DNA of 64,000 nucleotides from Salinivibrio kushneri (GTDB lineage: Bacteria > Pseudomonadota > Gammaproteobacteria > Enterobacterales > Vibrionaceae): assembly GCF_005280275.1 (NCBI RefSeq), contig NZ_CP040022.1, positions 62,001-126,000 on the forward strand, written 5' to 3'. Each line of letters begins with the position of its first letter. Positions within the stretch are counted from its first letter, which is position 1. The notes beneath the pieces are model-generated. The model made no database searches, was not told where the DNA came from, and saw only the letters and a program-made list of their open reading frames with translations. Positions 25,893 through 34,999 of this stretch are shown here, one piece after another. A program made the position numbers and the translations under genes.

Positions 25893-27524
25893 ATGAGACT
25901 AGACCGAATTGAAATAGCAGGCTTTCGTGGTATCAACCGCCTGTCACTGCAAGTAGATGAACTGACCGTTTTAATCGGTGAAAATGCATGGGGTAAATCT
26001 TCTCTACTCGATGCGTTAGAAATTGCCCTCCACCCCAGTGGCGATAAACCTCAATTCAAACGCTCGGACTTTCATGTCGACCATGTTCTGGGGGTCTTGC
26101 CTGAACAACAGTTTCAAATCATTCTCCGTTGGCAAGAGAGCTTTCCCGGTGAGCATAAAGCGCGTCGCTATCGCCGCTTTAAACCCGTTTGGAATGGAAC
26201 CAACGCGGGTTGCCGAACCCTTGATTATTGCTTGAGCGCCACCATCCAAGAAAGCAAGGTCTCGGTACGAAGAGCGTTTTTATCCTCACAAGGCGATATG
26301 ATTGAGCACGAAAACAGTGACGCGCTCGCCAGCCACCTGATGCAAATCCATCCTGTCGTTCGTGTACGTGACGCAAGGCGCATGCGCGTACCAGGACAAG
26401 CGGTGACCAAAGATAACACCCGTCTTGAGCAGCGGTTAGACAACACTTATCGCCGCCTGTTGATGATGCCTGGCCATGTGAATAAAGGCGAGATAAAGAG
26501 CGGCCTGCATGCCATGCGTCAATTGCTCGATCACTATTTTGCCGCCTACGAGCATGACCGCGATCCTTATCCCATTCATGCCCCGGGCGCATTGGCCATC
26601 ACGCATAACCAAATGCACCCGCTCGAAGCGGTGGCCGCAAACACCTCTAATCAAAGCCGGCTCGTGCTCATGGGCCTATTAAGTGCGTTTGTCCGAGCAC
26701 GCGGGCCTAAACAGCTCAAACGCAATGCGCGGCCAGTGATGCTATTTGAAGATCCAGAGGGGCGACTTCATCCAACCTTACTGAACCAAGCGTGGCGCTT
26801 GATTCAGTTGATGCCGATGCAAAAGCTGCTTACTACCAACAGTGGTGACTTGCTCGCGGGTGTACAACTAGACCATATTCGCCGTCTCGTGCGACACCCC
26901 ACCGAAACTCATAGCCACCAAGTACCGTCTCACCTTCTCAGCCAAGACGAGCGTCGCCGCGTCACCTTCCATGTTCGTTTTCACCGACCCAGTGCACTGT
27001 TTGCACGCTGTTGGCTATTGGTGGAGGGTGAAACAGAAATTTGGCTGTTTAACGAGCTGGCGCGATTGCAAGGTTATGACTTAGCGGCAGAAGGGGTACA
27101 CCTTATCGAGTTTGCCCAAAGCGGTTTGCGGCCGTTGATTAAGGCCGCCAAGGCCTTGGGCATTGAATGGCATTTAGTGGCAGATGGCGATATGGCTGGT
27201 AAGAAGTACGCTGCGACGGCGCGCGGGCAAATAGAGCATCAACCAGAGGGCGCGCGTTTAACCGTGCTGCCTGACCGCGACATTGAACACTACCTATATA
27301 ATAACGGCTATGAGCCTTTGTTTCGCGATATGGCCGGCGTCACGGCACAGCAGCCTCATATGAACGACAAACGCATCATCGCCAAAGCGTTAAAACGCTA
27401 TGCCAAGCCCGACGCCGCGCTGGCCATTATCGCTTATACCGAGAACGAGTTAAAAGCCCCGATCCCCAAGCTGTTGCGCTGGGTTATCCAACGCGCAATC
27501 GGTCTAGCCAGGGGGGTTGGTTAA
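25893..27524 (+). CDS. OLD-family ATP-dependent nuclease, YbjD-like (DUF2813)
   Basis: 543 residues from the ATG at 25893 (AGAGGTG upstream). A GTG at 25866 is possible. N-terminal ABC-type ATPase: Walker A GENAWGKSS at about residues 29-37, Walker B region VMLFEDPEGRLHP near 285. C-terminal TOPRIM: LLVEGETEIWLFNELA (Glu) and HLVADGDMAGKKYA (Asp pair). OLD proteins are nucleases or helicase-nucleases, some act in phage defence (OLD of P2, GajA). The E. coli relative YbjD stands alone and has no assigned role, and this copy also has no Gabija-type UvrD partner. Cytosolic. Confidence 0.8.
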   Translation: MRLDRIEIAGFRGINRLSLQVDELTVLIGENAWGKSSLLDALEIALHPSGDKPQFKRSDFHVDHVLGVLPEQQFQIILRWQESFPGEHKARRYRRFKPVWNGTNAGCRTLDYCLSATIQESKVSVRRAFLSSQGDMIEHENSDALASHLMQIHPVVRVRDARRMRVPGQAVTKDNTRLEQRLDNTYRRLLMMPGHVNKGEIKSGLHAMRQLLDHYFAAYEHDRDPYPIHAPGALAITHNQMHPLEAVAANTSNQSRLVLMGLLSAFVRARGPKQLKRNARPVMLFEDPEGRLHPTLLNQAWRLIQLMPMQKLLTTNSGDLLAGVQLDHIRRLVRHPTETHSHQVPSHLLSQDERRRVTFHVRFHRPSALFARCWLLVEGETEIWLFNELARLQGYDLAAEGVHLIEFAQSGLRPLIKAAKALGIEWHLVADGDMAGKKYAATARGQIEHQPEGARLTVLPDRDIEHYLYNNGYEPLFRDMAGVTAQQPHMNDKRIIAKALKRYAKPDAALAIIAYTENELKAPIPKLLRWVIQRAIGLARGVG

Positions 27525-27550
27525 CGCCTCTGACGCGTCCTGTTCGCGCA

Positions 27551-28099
27551 CTATGGCTCTACCCGCTCAAAGAAAAGCGTGACTTTGCCGACTTCTATCC
27601 CCCATTTACGCATCGAAGTGACGTTAAAGAGGCGATCTTGGTCTTGGCGAAACATCCAATCGTCAAAGTGGAGTTGGTATTCGCTGTCGCCAACTGGCAC
27701 CACTAAGTCGTACCGCCAATTAAGCGCATTGCCCGCCACCACCCCTTTTGCCGTCCCGACGATGTCGCCAGCCGTCCCTGTATAAGTCCCGTCAGGGTGA
27801 CGTTTAATCGTCCAAACTCGGGTTTGCGTTTCGCCATCGGCATACACAAAGGATTCGTCCAGTGTCAGTGTGTCTCCCTCTACCACACCTTCGATATCAA
27901 CAACGAAGCGTCGGGTTTGCTCACCGGTAAAATCTTGCACCATACCCCAGGCTTTTGTTTGTCCTTCAAAGTACTCAAATAAATTAAAGTCCGGCTTTTG
28001 ACCTTGGTAATCTTCAATATCGGCAGAGCACGCCACCACCAGCATGGCACTCACCAATACCGTTAGGATCTTGCCTATCGTCTGCGTCATTTTTCTCAT
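27551..28099 (-). CDS. DUF3833 lipoprotein (last gene of the photolyase/Cfa operon)
   Basis: 182 residues. A lipoprotein signal (TVLVSAMLVVACSAD) gives a lipidated Cys at about residue 24. The rest is a beta-rich soluble domain (FNLFEYFEGQTKAWGMVQDF, RVWTIKRHPDGTYTGTAGD, FDDWMFRQDQDRLFNVTSMRKWGIEVGKVTLFF), as in DUF3833. Function unknown. The fold suggests lipocalin-like lipid handling, which is inference. The start overlaps the upstream stop by ATGA and has an AGGAG site. Conserved neighbourhood with Cfa-like and DUF1365 genes argues for a part in membrane-lipid modification. Confidence 0.78.
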   Translation of the reverse strand: MRKMTQTIGKILTVLVSAMLVVACSADIEDYQGQKPDFNLFEYFEGQTKAWGMVQDFTGEQTRRFVVDIEGVVEGDTLTLDESFVYADGETQTRVWTIKRHPDGTYTGTAGDIVGTAKGVVAGNALNWRYDLVVPVGDSEYQLHFDDWMFRQDQDRLFNVTSMRKWGIEVGKVTLFFERVEP

Positions 28100-28629
28100 G
28101 GCGTTTCTCCTAATAATGCTCGACGATGATCTGGATAATCCGTGTCTTCCGATAACCAGATCGCGAGAAATGCATCCGCCAGCTCGGTGTCATCCACTGT
28201 CAATGTCGTTTGCCAGCTTTCTCCTTTTGGCTGGGCGTAAAATATCCCTTTTTGTGCGTGGCGCACGAATGCCAAGCGATCGCCTTCTTCAATATCCCCC
28301 CACGCTTTGTCTAGCGCTTTTTCCCAACGCGCTCGTTGTGTTTCCGTAAAGCCCAAGTGTTCCCACTGATCCTTGGTTGCTTTCATCAGTCGTTGATCAC
28401 TGATGTCACGCGCGTAGGTAATCACTAGCGCGTGGGGTGCTTGCGCTTGATAACGCCCGGTCGGTGAGCGCAGTGATGACTGATAGATGGTCCACCAGCC
28501 CCAAGTTAACGTCGCTTCGCCAACTTGTGGCCAGCTTTGCCATGTCATTGACGACGACGTCGTCCCGACCGCATAGCCAGGCATTGCGAGCGCGAGCATT
28601 AAAATAAGGTGTTTTATCCGCCTATTCAT
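28096..28629 (-). CDS. Chalcone-isomerase-like exported protein
   Basis: 177 residues from the ATG at 28629 (AAGGAGAGAGCC upstream), overlapping the DUF2878 stop by ATGA. A signal peptide (LILMLALAMPGYAVG) is followed by a domain with the pattern of bacterial chalcone-isomerase-like proteins: VGEATLTWGWWTIYQSSLRSPTGRY, ALVITYARDISDQRLMKATKDQW, GDRLAFVRHAQKGIFY, FLAIWLSEDTDYPDHRRALLG. These bacterial proteins have no proven isomerase activity, and some resemble fatty-acid binders. Periplasmic location expected. Its place in the operon suggests handling of an oxidised or modified fatty acid. Role is inference. Confidence 0.72.
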   Translation of the reverse strand: MNRRIKHLILMLALAMPGYAVGTTSSSMTWQSWPQVGEATLTWGWWTIYQSSLRSPTGRYQAQAPHALVITYARDISDQRLMKATKDQWEHLGFTETQRARWEKALDKAWGDIEEGDRLAFVRHAQKGIFYAQPKGESWQTTLTVDDTELADAFLAIWLSEDTDYPDHRRALLGETP

Positions 28630-29144
28630 GGCTCTCTCCTTGTCGCGATAGAACGGGCACGCAACTGATGTTGCAGCCATTGCATCAGGTTAATCAGGAA
28701 GATGCTGTAGACTAACCAGACCCCTATCAGTACCGCGCCAGTGACCCATAGTGACTGTGGGAAGCTTAAAACCCCTAAACGCTCTCCTGCCCAGTAACTG
28801 CTCGCGCCACCCAAACTGCCCAGCGCCGCCATAAACCAAAATGCACGTGCAAGGATCAGGTCACGCATTAACCAGACAAAACTGCAAAATCCTAGCCACA
28901 GTAATAGTAGCCACAGCGGCATCACAACGTACTCAGTATCAACCGCTAACCACTGTGTGTGGAGTAATAGGCTATCACCGATCAACCCAACAGGCGTGAG
29001 TACGGCCATTGCCCACATCACGCTGCGGTCATAAAGGATCGCGCCCAGCAACATCGCGACCATCAACCACTGAAAGCTCGGCGGACCGAGCGCCGCCGAA
29101 AACCAGTAAACATTGAACAATAAAGAAATAACGACAAAGCGCAC
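28626..29144 (-). CDS. DUF2878 membrane protein
   Basis: 172 residues, almost entirely membrane helices (about five or six: VVISLLFNVYWFSAALG, WLMVAMLLGAILY, VLTPVGLIGDSLLL, VVMPLWLLLLWLGFCSFVW, AFWFMAALGSLGG, LWVTGAVLIGVWLVYSIFL). It matches the DUF2878 type, often found beside Cfa-like, DUF1365 and chalcone-isomerase-like genes. The function is unknown. Three bases separate its start from the methyltransferase stop, and its stop overlaps the next start. It could be an inner-membrane subunit that presents phospholipid substrates. Confidence 0.75.
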   Translation of the reverse strand: MRFVVISLLFNVYWFSAALGPPSFQWLMVAMLLGAILYDRSVMWAMAVLTPVGLIGDSLLLHTQWLAVDTEYVVMPLWLLLLWLGFCSFVWLMRDLILARAFWFMAALGSLGGASSYWAGERLGVLSFPQSLWVTGAVLIGVWLVYSIFLINLMQWLQHQLRARSIATRREP

Positions 29145-29147
29145 GAA

Positions 29148-30389
29148 TTATGCCTCTCGCCAAGCGGGGCGACTTAGGAGTAGCTGTACCGCACTGATCG
29201 TGCGCTCCTTAAAACCGCCCTCACAATAACAAAAGTAATAGCGCCACAAACGCGCAAAGCGATCGTCATAGCCGTAGTCGCGCAGTGCGTCTGTCTGCTG
29301 ATTGAAGCGTGTGTGCCAATCCGCCAAGGTTTGTGCGTAATCCAAGCCAATGTCTTTTAAGTCTCTGATCACAAAATCAGTTTGAGCGGTGAGGTGAGAC
29401 AACAACACACTCACTGAAGGTAAGAATCCTCCGGGGAAAATATGCTTTTGGATAAAGTCGACGTTCCGGCTGTAATGTTCGTAACGCTGATCAGCAATGG
29501 TGATCGCTTGGATAGCCATCAAACCATCAGGCTTAAGCAAGGCCTGACATTGACGCACAAAAGTGTCCAAGTACGCTTTCCCCACCGCTTCAATCATTTC
29601 AATCGATACCAGTTTATCGTATTCACCGGTCAGATCGCGGTAGTCTTTTTGTAGCAGCGTGATCTTATCTTCCAGCCCTTCTCGCTCGACACAGGCTTTT
29701 GCCCAAGCATATTGCTCTTGTGAAATCGTGGTGGTGGTCACGCGGCAGCCGTAATGTTTAGCCGCGTAGATCGCCATGCCTCCCCAGCCGGTGCCAATCT
29801 CGAGCAAATGATCATTTGCAGTCAGCGCAAGCTGTCGGCAGAGTCGGTCCATCTTCTCAACTTGGGCTTGTTCCAGCGTCATTTCTTTGTCTGTGTAAAT
29901 AGCGCTGGAATACAGCATTTGCTCATCAAGAAAATGGCGGTACAAGTCGTTGCCGAGGTCATAATGTGCTGCGATGTTGCGGCGCGCGGTCTCTTTTTCA
30001 TTGCGATTGCGCCAGTGAGCAAGCTTGTTACCCAACCCCACCAACCAGCCAGTGTGCTTTTCAATTTTGTCGATAGCAGGAAGGTTGCGAGCAAATACGC
30101 GAATGACGTCAGTTAAGTTTGGCGATTCCCACCAACCATCGATGTATGCCTCGGCCGCCGCAATGCTGCCGCCGGTTAAAATCCGGGTGTAAAAGCGTGG
30201 GTCGTGTACCAGCACGGATGCATGTAATTGTGCCTGAGGATCACCACACTGTAAGGTCTGGCCCTGCTCATCGACCAGGGAAATACACGCCTCATCAACA
30301 TGTGCTAGCAAGGTGTAAACCAACTGCTTGGCGTAGTGCTCTTTACGTGTCAGTGTGCGTTGACTCTGAGGGACGTCCGTTGCAGACAT
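29148..30389 (-). CDS. Cyclopropane-fatty-acid synthase/UfaM-like SAM-dependent fatty-acyl methyltransferase
   Basis: 413 residues from the ATG at 30389, which has GAAGGAG upstream and lies 2 bases after the DUF1365 stop. The earlier start at 30461 runs through the upstream gene. SAM site HLLEIGTGWGGMAIYAAKHYG (shown in part: LLEIGTGWGG) at about 170, active-site EMIEAVG, and YYFCYCEGGF near the end, equivalent to the catalytic-Cys region of Cfa. Cfa adds a methylene across the double bond of membrane phospholipid acyl chains. The close relatives linked to DUF1365 and FAD genes include UfaM, which methylates unsaturated acyl chains on the route to furan fatty acids. Which reaction occurs here is open. 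Confidence 0.86.
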   Translation of the reverse strand: MSATDVPQSQRTLTRKEHYAKQLVYTLLAHVDEACISLVDEQGQTLQCGDPQAQLHASVLVHDPRFYTRILTGGSIAAAEAYIDGWWESPNLTDVIRVFARNLPAIDKIEKHTGWLVGLGNKLAHWRNRNEKETARRNIAAHYDLGNDLYRHFLDEQMLYSSAIYTDKEMTLEQAQVEKMDRLCRQLALTANDHLLEIGTGWGGMAIYAAKHYGCRVTTTTISQEQYAWAKACVEREGLEDKITLLQKDYRDLTGEYDKLVSIEMIEAVGKAYLDTFVRQCQALLKPDGLMAIQAITIADQRYEHYSRNVDFIQKHIFPGGFLPSVSVLLSHLTAQTDFVIRDLKDIGLDYAQTLADWHTRFNQQTDALRDYGYDDRFARLWRYYFCYCEGGFKERTISAVQLLLSRPAWREA

Positions 30390-30391
30390 AA

Positions 30392-31138
30392 TTACTCCTT
30401 CTTCGCACTCGGGTGCGGATAAAACGGTGCGCCCTTTATCCATAGTTTGAGCGCTTGCCAATAAATACCAATGACAACTTTTACTGTTTCCATCGGCGTC
30501 CGGATCAATAACTTATTCAGTGTTTTTGATGTAAACGGACGTCGCTGCAGTCCCAGTGTGGCGTCGAATTCTTTCTGTTGTCGGTGAGCCTCGAGGTGCA
30601 AGTGAACCCGCTTGCCTAAGGGGCGCAGACGCCAGTGATAACGCTGCTTAATAGGATTAAACGGAGAGACATGAAACGCTTTGTCATGTTCATACCGTTG
30701 ACCCGCAGGCACGGCATAATAATGCCGCTCTCCCCACGGGGTATTACTTACCTCGGCTAATAAATAACGCCAGTTATGCGCTTGGTCATAGAGGTAATAA
30801 AAGTTGGCCGGACTAAAATACACGCCCAAATAACGTAGCTGGCACAACGCATACACTTTCCCCTCAATGCGCTCGCCTGTCAGTTCTTGAATCTTATCGA
30901 TGCATGCTGCTTTGGTATCCGCTTGTCCATTCAAATAATCGCGGTGATCAAAGGCGGCTACCCCCCACTTGCCCAAGCGAAACCCTGTGACCTGCGATGC
31001 CAGCAAACTAAGCTCATCCAGATCAATCACAGGCATAAACACCGGGTAATTGAACGTGTGTTTTATTGGGCTAAATCGCCGATGCCGCACGTGTCCGACA
31101 TACAAACCGCTATTTAGTGCTGAAACCGACTCACTCAC
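30392..31138 (-). CDS. DUF1365 protein
   Basis: 248 residues with the family signature: LYVGHVRHRRFSPIKHTFNYPVFM at the N-terminus, FYYLYDQAHNWRYLLAEVSNTPWGERHYYAV in the middle (here seen as NFYYLYDQAHNWRYLLAEV) and KAFHVSPFNPIKQRYHW, then LTIRTPMETVKVVIGIYWQALKLW-like C-terminus. No signal peptide. DUF1365 genes travel with FAD oxidoreductase and Cfa-like genes in many bacteria, but the biochemical role is not established. Start overlaps the FAD gene stop by ATGA, stop is 2 bases before the Cfa-like start. Confidence 0.88.
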   Translation of the reverse strand: MSESVSALNSGLYVGHVRHRRFSPIKHTFNYPVFMPVIDLDELSLLASQVTGFRLGKWGVAAFDHRDYLNGQADTKAACIDKIQELTGERIEGKVYALCQLRYLGVYFSPANFYYLYDQAHNWRYLLAEVSNTPWGERHYYAVPAGQRYEHDKAFHVSPFNPIKQRYHWRLRPLGKRVHLHLEAHRQQKEFDATLGLQRRPFTSKTLNKLLIRTPMETVKVVIGIYWQALKLWIKGAPFYPHPSAKKE

Positions 31139-32394
31139 GAATTGATCCCCTCCACCACATCAAGCGCACTCCGCACACCATCCTCGTGAAAGCCGTTATA
31201 CCAGTAGGCGCCACAGAACCAGCTACGTTGCTGGCCATTCACTCGATGGCGCTGTTGCTGTGCGGCAACACTGTCGGTATTAAATACGGGGTGAGCATAG
31301 ACAAATTGCTTGAGAATTTTACTCGGCTCAATCCTGTCGGTTTGATTTAGCGTCACGCAGAATGTCTCAGGCGCCTGAATTGACTGCAATATATTCATAT
31401 TGTAGGTCAAAGCCGCCGGATCTGTGTCTATTTTATCTGACAACGGCAAATGATAGTTCCAACTCGCCCAGGCGCCTTGACGCTTGGGCAACAGCGATGT
31501 ATCGGTATGAAGCACAACCTCATTGTCTTGATAGGGAATCGCCCCGAGCACCTGTTGCTCCGCTTCACTAGGATCGGCCAGCATGGCCAAGGCTTGGTCA
31601 CTGTGACAGGCAAAGATCACCTGTTCAAACGCCTGTTCACCGGCCTCTGTCGTCACCCATACCGCATCAGGGGTACGGCGAACCTGTGTCACCGGTGAAT
31701 TCAGGTGGATCTTATCCTCAAAGGCAGGCGTGAGCTTTTTAACATACTCACGAGAGCCACCGGGGATCACATACCATTGCGGCCGATTCGCGATATCCAA
31801 TAAGCCATGGTTTTGGAAAAAACGTAGAAAGAACGCCAAGGGGAAACCACGCATATCCGACAAGGTGGATGACCAAATCGCCGCGCCCATGGGGAGAATA
31901 TAGTTTTGACAAAAATAATCGCTGAACCCATGTTGATTGAGAAAATCACCCAAGGTGTTGAGTGCGCCTTGCCGCTCAGCCTCACCCGTGGCATGTGCGT
32001 CGCGCGCAAGGCGATTAAATCGCATAATCTCGGCCAAAAAGCGGTAGAAACGCACATTGATAACATTACGCTTCTGCGCAAATAACGAGGAAAGGCTGTG
32101 CCCGTTATACTCCAGTCCATTCGCATCATTGCGGACACTAAAGCTCATCTGAGAAGGTTGGCGATCCACACCAATTTCATTGAGTAAACGTTCATAGTTC
32201 GGGTAGGTGCGATCGTTAAAAACGATAAAGCCGGTATCAATCGCGTACTGTCCACTGGCGACCTCGACATCGACTGTCGCCGTGTGGCCCCCCAGATAAT
32301 CATTCGCTTCAAACAAGGTGATATCATGCTGTTTATTGAGATAATGAGCACAGGTTAAACCGGCAATGCCTGAGCCGATGATGGCAATTTTCAT
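31135..32394 (-). CDS. FAD-dependent oxidoreductase (amine oxidase/phytoene-desaturase fold)
   Basis: 419 residues opening with the dinucleotide site IAIIGSGIAGLTCAHYL and the second FAD motif EANDYLGGHTATVDV. Later motifs (DTGFIVFNDRTYPNYERLL, GAAIWSSTLSDMRGFPLAFFLRFF, YVIPGGSREYVKKL and the terminal WFCGAYWYNGFHEDGVRSALDV) are typical of the NAD/FAD-binding protein found with DUF1365 and Cfa-like genes. In furan-fatty-acid producers a member of this wider family acts as a fatty-acyl desaturase (UfaD), so acyl-chain oxidation at the membrane is a fair guess. The exact substrate is not visible. Confidence 0.87.
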   Translation of the reverse strand: MKIAIIGSGIAGLTCAHYLNKQHDITLFEANDYLGGHTATVDVEVASGQYAIDTGFIVFNDRTYPNYERLLNEIGVDRQPSQMSFSVRNDANGLEYNGHSLSSLFAQKRNVINVRFYRFLAEIMRFNRLARDAHATGEAERQGALNTLGDFLNQHGFSDYFCQNYILPMGAAIWSSTLSDMRGFPLAFFLRFFQNHGLLDIANRPQWYVIPGGSREYVKKLTPAFEDKIHLNSPVTQVRRTPDAVWVTTEAGEQAFEQVIFACHSDQALAMLADPSEAEQQVLGAIPYQDNEVVLHTDTSLLPKRQGAWASWNYHLPLSDKIDTDPAALTYNMNILQSIQAPETFCVTLNQTDRIEPSKILKQFVYAHPVFNTDSVAAQQQRHRVNGQQRSWFCGAYWYNGFHEDGVRSALDVVEGINS

Positions 32395-32397
32395 GCT

Positions 32398-33123
32398 TTA
32401 GTTCCTTGTCATACGTCGTGCGAGGGCTCGCTGCCAGGACATGGGCAGTAGCGCGAGAAACTTGAGAATAAAGGTAAATTTCCGCGGAAAATGTATTTCC
32501 GTTTTTCCTTTTGCCAATCCTTTTTGAATGGCCTCAGAGGCTTGCTCCACCGTGATGCGCATCGGCATCGCAAAGTCGTTTTGGTCTGTCAGTGGCGTCT
32601 TTACAAACCCCGGCGAGATAAGTGACAGCGTCACCCCTTGCTGTGCCAAATCGACCGATAAGGTGTTGGCAATGTAGCTAATCGCCGCCTTTGATCCGCC
32701 GTATGCTTCCGCACGTGGCAGCGGCATATAACTGGCCGAGGAGCCGACAATGGCAAGATGCGTGCTGTGAGTGAACCGAGCCTGTAGCGCTTCAATACAA
32801 TGGAGAACACCGAAGACATTGATCTCAAACACACGCTTAAACAGTGCCACATCGACTTTGCCATGGTCGATATATTCACACGTCCCGGCATTTAAAATAA
32901 TTAAATCAGGAAAGACGCTTAGGTTACCCAGCGCTTGATGCGTTTGTTCGCTATCCGTAGCGTCAAACGCCAATGCGTCTAGTGATGCGTGATCGCGAGC
33001 CATGGTGTTTAGCTTGTCTTGGTTCCGTCCACAAGCTGTCACCTGCCAGCCTTGACGTGCATAGTCTCTTGCCAATTGCTCACCAATTCCCGACGTCGCG
33101 CCGGTGATCAATACGTGTTTCAT
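32398..33123 (-). CDS. Short-chain dehydrogenase/reductase
   Basis: 241 residues with the classical SDR pattern: TGATSGIGEQLARDY (nucleotide-binding glycine motif at residues 7-13), NAG at ILNAGTCEY, catalytic Ser in IVGSSASYMPL and Tyr-x-x-x-Lys in AEAYGGSKAAI. The C-terminal part (LKFLALLPMSWQRALARRMTRN) is hydrophobic and basic and may touch the membrane. It lies 3 bases upstream of the FAD gene and overlaps the NTF2-like gene by 4 bases. A similar SDR occurs in singlet-oxygen regulated Cfa/DUF1365 loci. The substrate is unknown. Confidence 0.88.
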   Translation of the reverse strand: MKHVLITGATSGIGEQLARDYARQGWQVTACGRNQDKLNTMARDHASLDALAFDATDSEQTHQALGNLSVFPDLIILNAGTCEYIDHGKVDVALFKRVFEINVFGVLHCIEALQARFTHSTHLAIVGSSASYMPLPRAEAYGGSKAAISYIANTLSVDLAQQGVTLSLISPGFVKTPLTDQNDFAMPMRITVEQASEAIQKGLAKGKTEIHFPRKFTFILKFLALLPMSWQRALARRMTRN

Positions 33124-33560
33124 TGTCCTAGCCTCGTTTTGATATGTTTGAGCAAGCGACCTATCACAGGCAGCGCTTCGTACAGCATTTCACCTAAGTC
33201 GAAGTAATCACGATGCCGAATGATTTTGCCGTCACAAAAACATAAGTGAGAACAGCCCTGGACTTGTCGCGTTTTTCCCCCATCCAGCTTGGGGTGCGAT
33301 AACATCATGGTCCAGGTCACAAAGGCATCATCTCCGTCTACCGCGGTCGTGTGTATATGAAATTGACAATCAGTCACGTTTTCGTACAGCAGCGAAAAAT
33401 ACTGGATAAACGCCTCTAAGCCAGTTATCTCGTGCGCCGGGTCGACAAACACAATCTTGGGGTGATAAATCGTCGCCAGTGATGACAAGTTATCTTTATT
33501 GAGCGCTTGATAGGTCGTCACAAATTGCGACACACCGACATGGGTTGGCGAGCGAGTCAT
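33120..33560 (-). CDS. NTF2/SnoaL-like protein
   Basis: 146 residues forming one NTF2-like cone: FVTTYQALNKDNLSSLATIYHPKIVFVDPAHEITGLEAFIQYF followed by strands CQFHIHTTAVDGDDAFVTWTMML and CSHLCFCDGKIIRHRDYFDLGEMLYEALP (quoted in part; the conserved HRDYFD box is at about 118-123). Proteins of this fold bind or isomerise small hydrophobic molecules. The HRDYFDLGEM segment is typical of the nuclear transport factor 2 family members found beside photolyase and Cfa-like genes. Start and stop overlap neighbours by 4 bases. Confidence 0.8.
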   Translation of the reverse strand: MTRSPTHVGVSQFVTTYQALNKDNLSSLATIYHPKIVFVDPAHEITGLEAFIQYFSLLYENVTDCQFHIHTTAVDGDDAFVTWTMMLSHPKLDGGKTRQVQGCSHLCFCDGKIIRHRDYFDLGEMLYEALPVIGRLLKHIKTRLGQ

Positions 33561-34999
33561 GGTGTTTGCTCCTGAGGCTGATTCTTCGCCGCTTCAAATA
33601 TGGCTAGCGCCTTTTTACGCTGAGTGGCGTGATCCACCACCGGACGCGGATAATCAAGGGACTGGGCATACTTATCCGCCCACTGCCAGGGGTTGTGAAT
33701 ATGCTTGCCTGGCACCTCTTTAAGCGCCGGTAACCAGCGACGAATAAAGCGCCCATCGCTATCAAATCGCTCTCCCTGTGTGGTCGGATTAAAGATCCGA
33801 AAGTAAGGTTGAGCATCGGTCCCCACCGACGCAGACCATTGCCAGCCCCCGTTGTTCGAGGCAAAATCGCCATCAATCAGTTTGGACATGAAGTAATCTT
33901 CTCCCCAGCGCCAATCGATAAGCAGATCTTTGGTCAAAAAGCTCGCCACAATCATTCTCAACCGGTTATGCATCCAACCCGTTTGATTAAGCTGGTGCAT
34001 GGCCGCATCCACAATGGGGAAGCCCGTTTTTCCCGTCTTCCAAGCCTCAAACAATGTCGGGTCGTTATCCCATACCACGGATTCGCCCCAGGCTAAAAAG
34101 CTGTACTTTTTGCTGATTGCTGGGTTTTGTGCGCTCACTTCCTGATAAAAATCACGCCAAATAAGCTCCGACAGCCAGGTGGCAGCCCCTGTATCGGGCT
34201 CGCGCCAATCGGCTTGCTCTTCTTGTAAACGCGCCAAGCATTGACGCGGGGATAATGCGCCAATGGCCAAATAAGGAGAAAGCTGACTGGTGGCATCAAC
34301 CGCCGGAAAGTCACGCTGTCGTTTATAATCCGCCACTTGCTCGCGGCAGTAACGACGCATGTGCGCGAGGATCCCTTTCTCATCGGACGCCCAGTCCGAG
34401 ACATCCTCCATCGGATAATCAAAATGAATCGGTTGAAGCTGTGAAAAGATCGCGTCAACGGCTGAGTTTGTCTCGCGCTTGGATGGTTTTTGGCACGGTG
34501 AAACATCCATGCCGTCTAGGGCACGTAAGCAGGCTTTTTTGAAGGGAGTAAACACCTTATACGGTTCACCTTTTCCCGATTTTATGGTGCCCGGGGCAAA
34601 TAAATTGCGGTCATCATAGGCATACCATGCGATGCCTTTATCCGCTAACGCCGCGCACGCCTGTTCATCACGCTTGCTTTCATTAAGCTCGTACTCCTTG
34701 TTGGCAAACACCGCTGTTGCGCCAATGCGGTGCGCATAGTCGGCCACTTTTTCTGCCGATTGAGGAAAATCAGCCGCACGCTCCACCACTAAAGGAATAT
34801 TTTTCGCGCTAAGCTCCTCACGTAACGCGTCTAGCCGCGCCTTAATAAGGCCCGCTTGCTTGGGCGAAAGGTGGTGCGATGCCCACTGTTCCGGTGTCTC
34901 AATAAAAATCCCCACCACGGGCTCGGACGCGTCGCTGGCTGCGCTCAACGCACGATTATCCAGCCCGCGTAAATCGCGCCGAAACCAGACTAGATGCAT
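33557..34999 (-). CDS. phrB: Deoxyribodipyrimidine photolyase
   Basis: 480 residues, class I CPD photolyase size. The N-terminal antenna domain starts LVWFRRDLRGLDNRAL. The FAD-binding half shows the family signatures TWLSELIWRDFYQEV, TGFPIVDAAMHQLNQTGWMHNRLRMIVASFL (in part: GWMHNRLRMI), DWRWGEDYFMSKLIDGDFASNNGGWQW and RIFNPTTQGERFD. The enzyme uses blue light to split cyclobutane pyrimidine dimers. The N-terminal HxxxxxR region is compatible with an MTHF antenna. It lies between the MerR-type regulator (10-base overlap) and the NTF2-like gene (4-base overlap), so it is expressed as part of the operon. Confidence 0.95.
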   Translation of the reverse strand: MHLVWFRRDLRGLDNRALSAASDASEPVVGIFIETPEQWASHHLSPKQAGLIKARLDALREELSAKNIPLVVERAADFPQSAEKVADYAHRIGATAVFANKEYELNESKRDEQACAALADKGIAWYAYDDRNLFAPGTIKSGKGEPYKVFTPFKKACLRALDGMDVSPCQKPSKRETNSAVDAIFSQLQPIHFDYPMEDVSDWASDEKGILAHMRRYCREQVADYKRQRDFPAVDATSQLSPYLAIGALSPRQCLARLQEEQADWREPDTGAATWLSELIWRDFYQEVSAQNPAISKKYSFLAWGESVVWDNDPTLFEAWKTGKTGFPIVDAAMHQLNQTGWMHNRLRMIVASFLTKDLLIDWRWGEDYFMSKLIDGDFASNNGGWQWSASVGTDAQPYFRIFNPTTQGERFDSDGRFIRRWLPALKEVPGKHIHNPWQWADKYAQSLDYPRPVVDHATQRKKALAIFEAAKNQPQEQTP

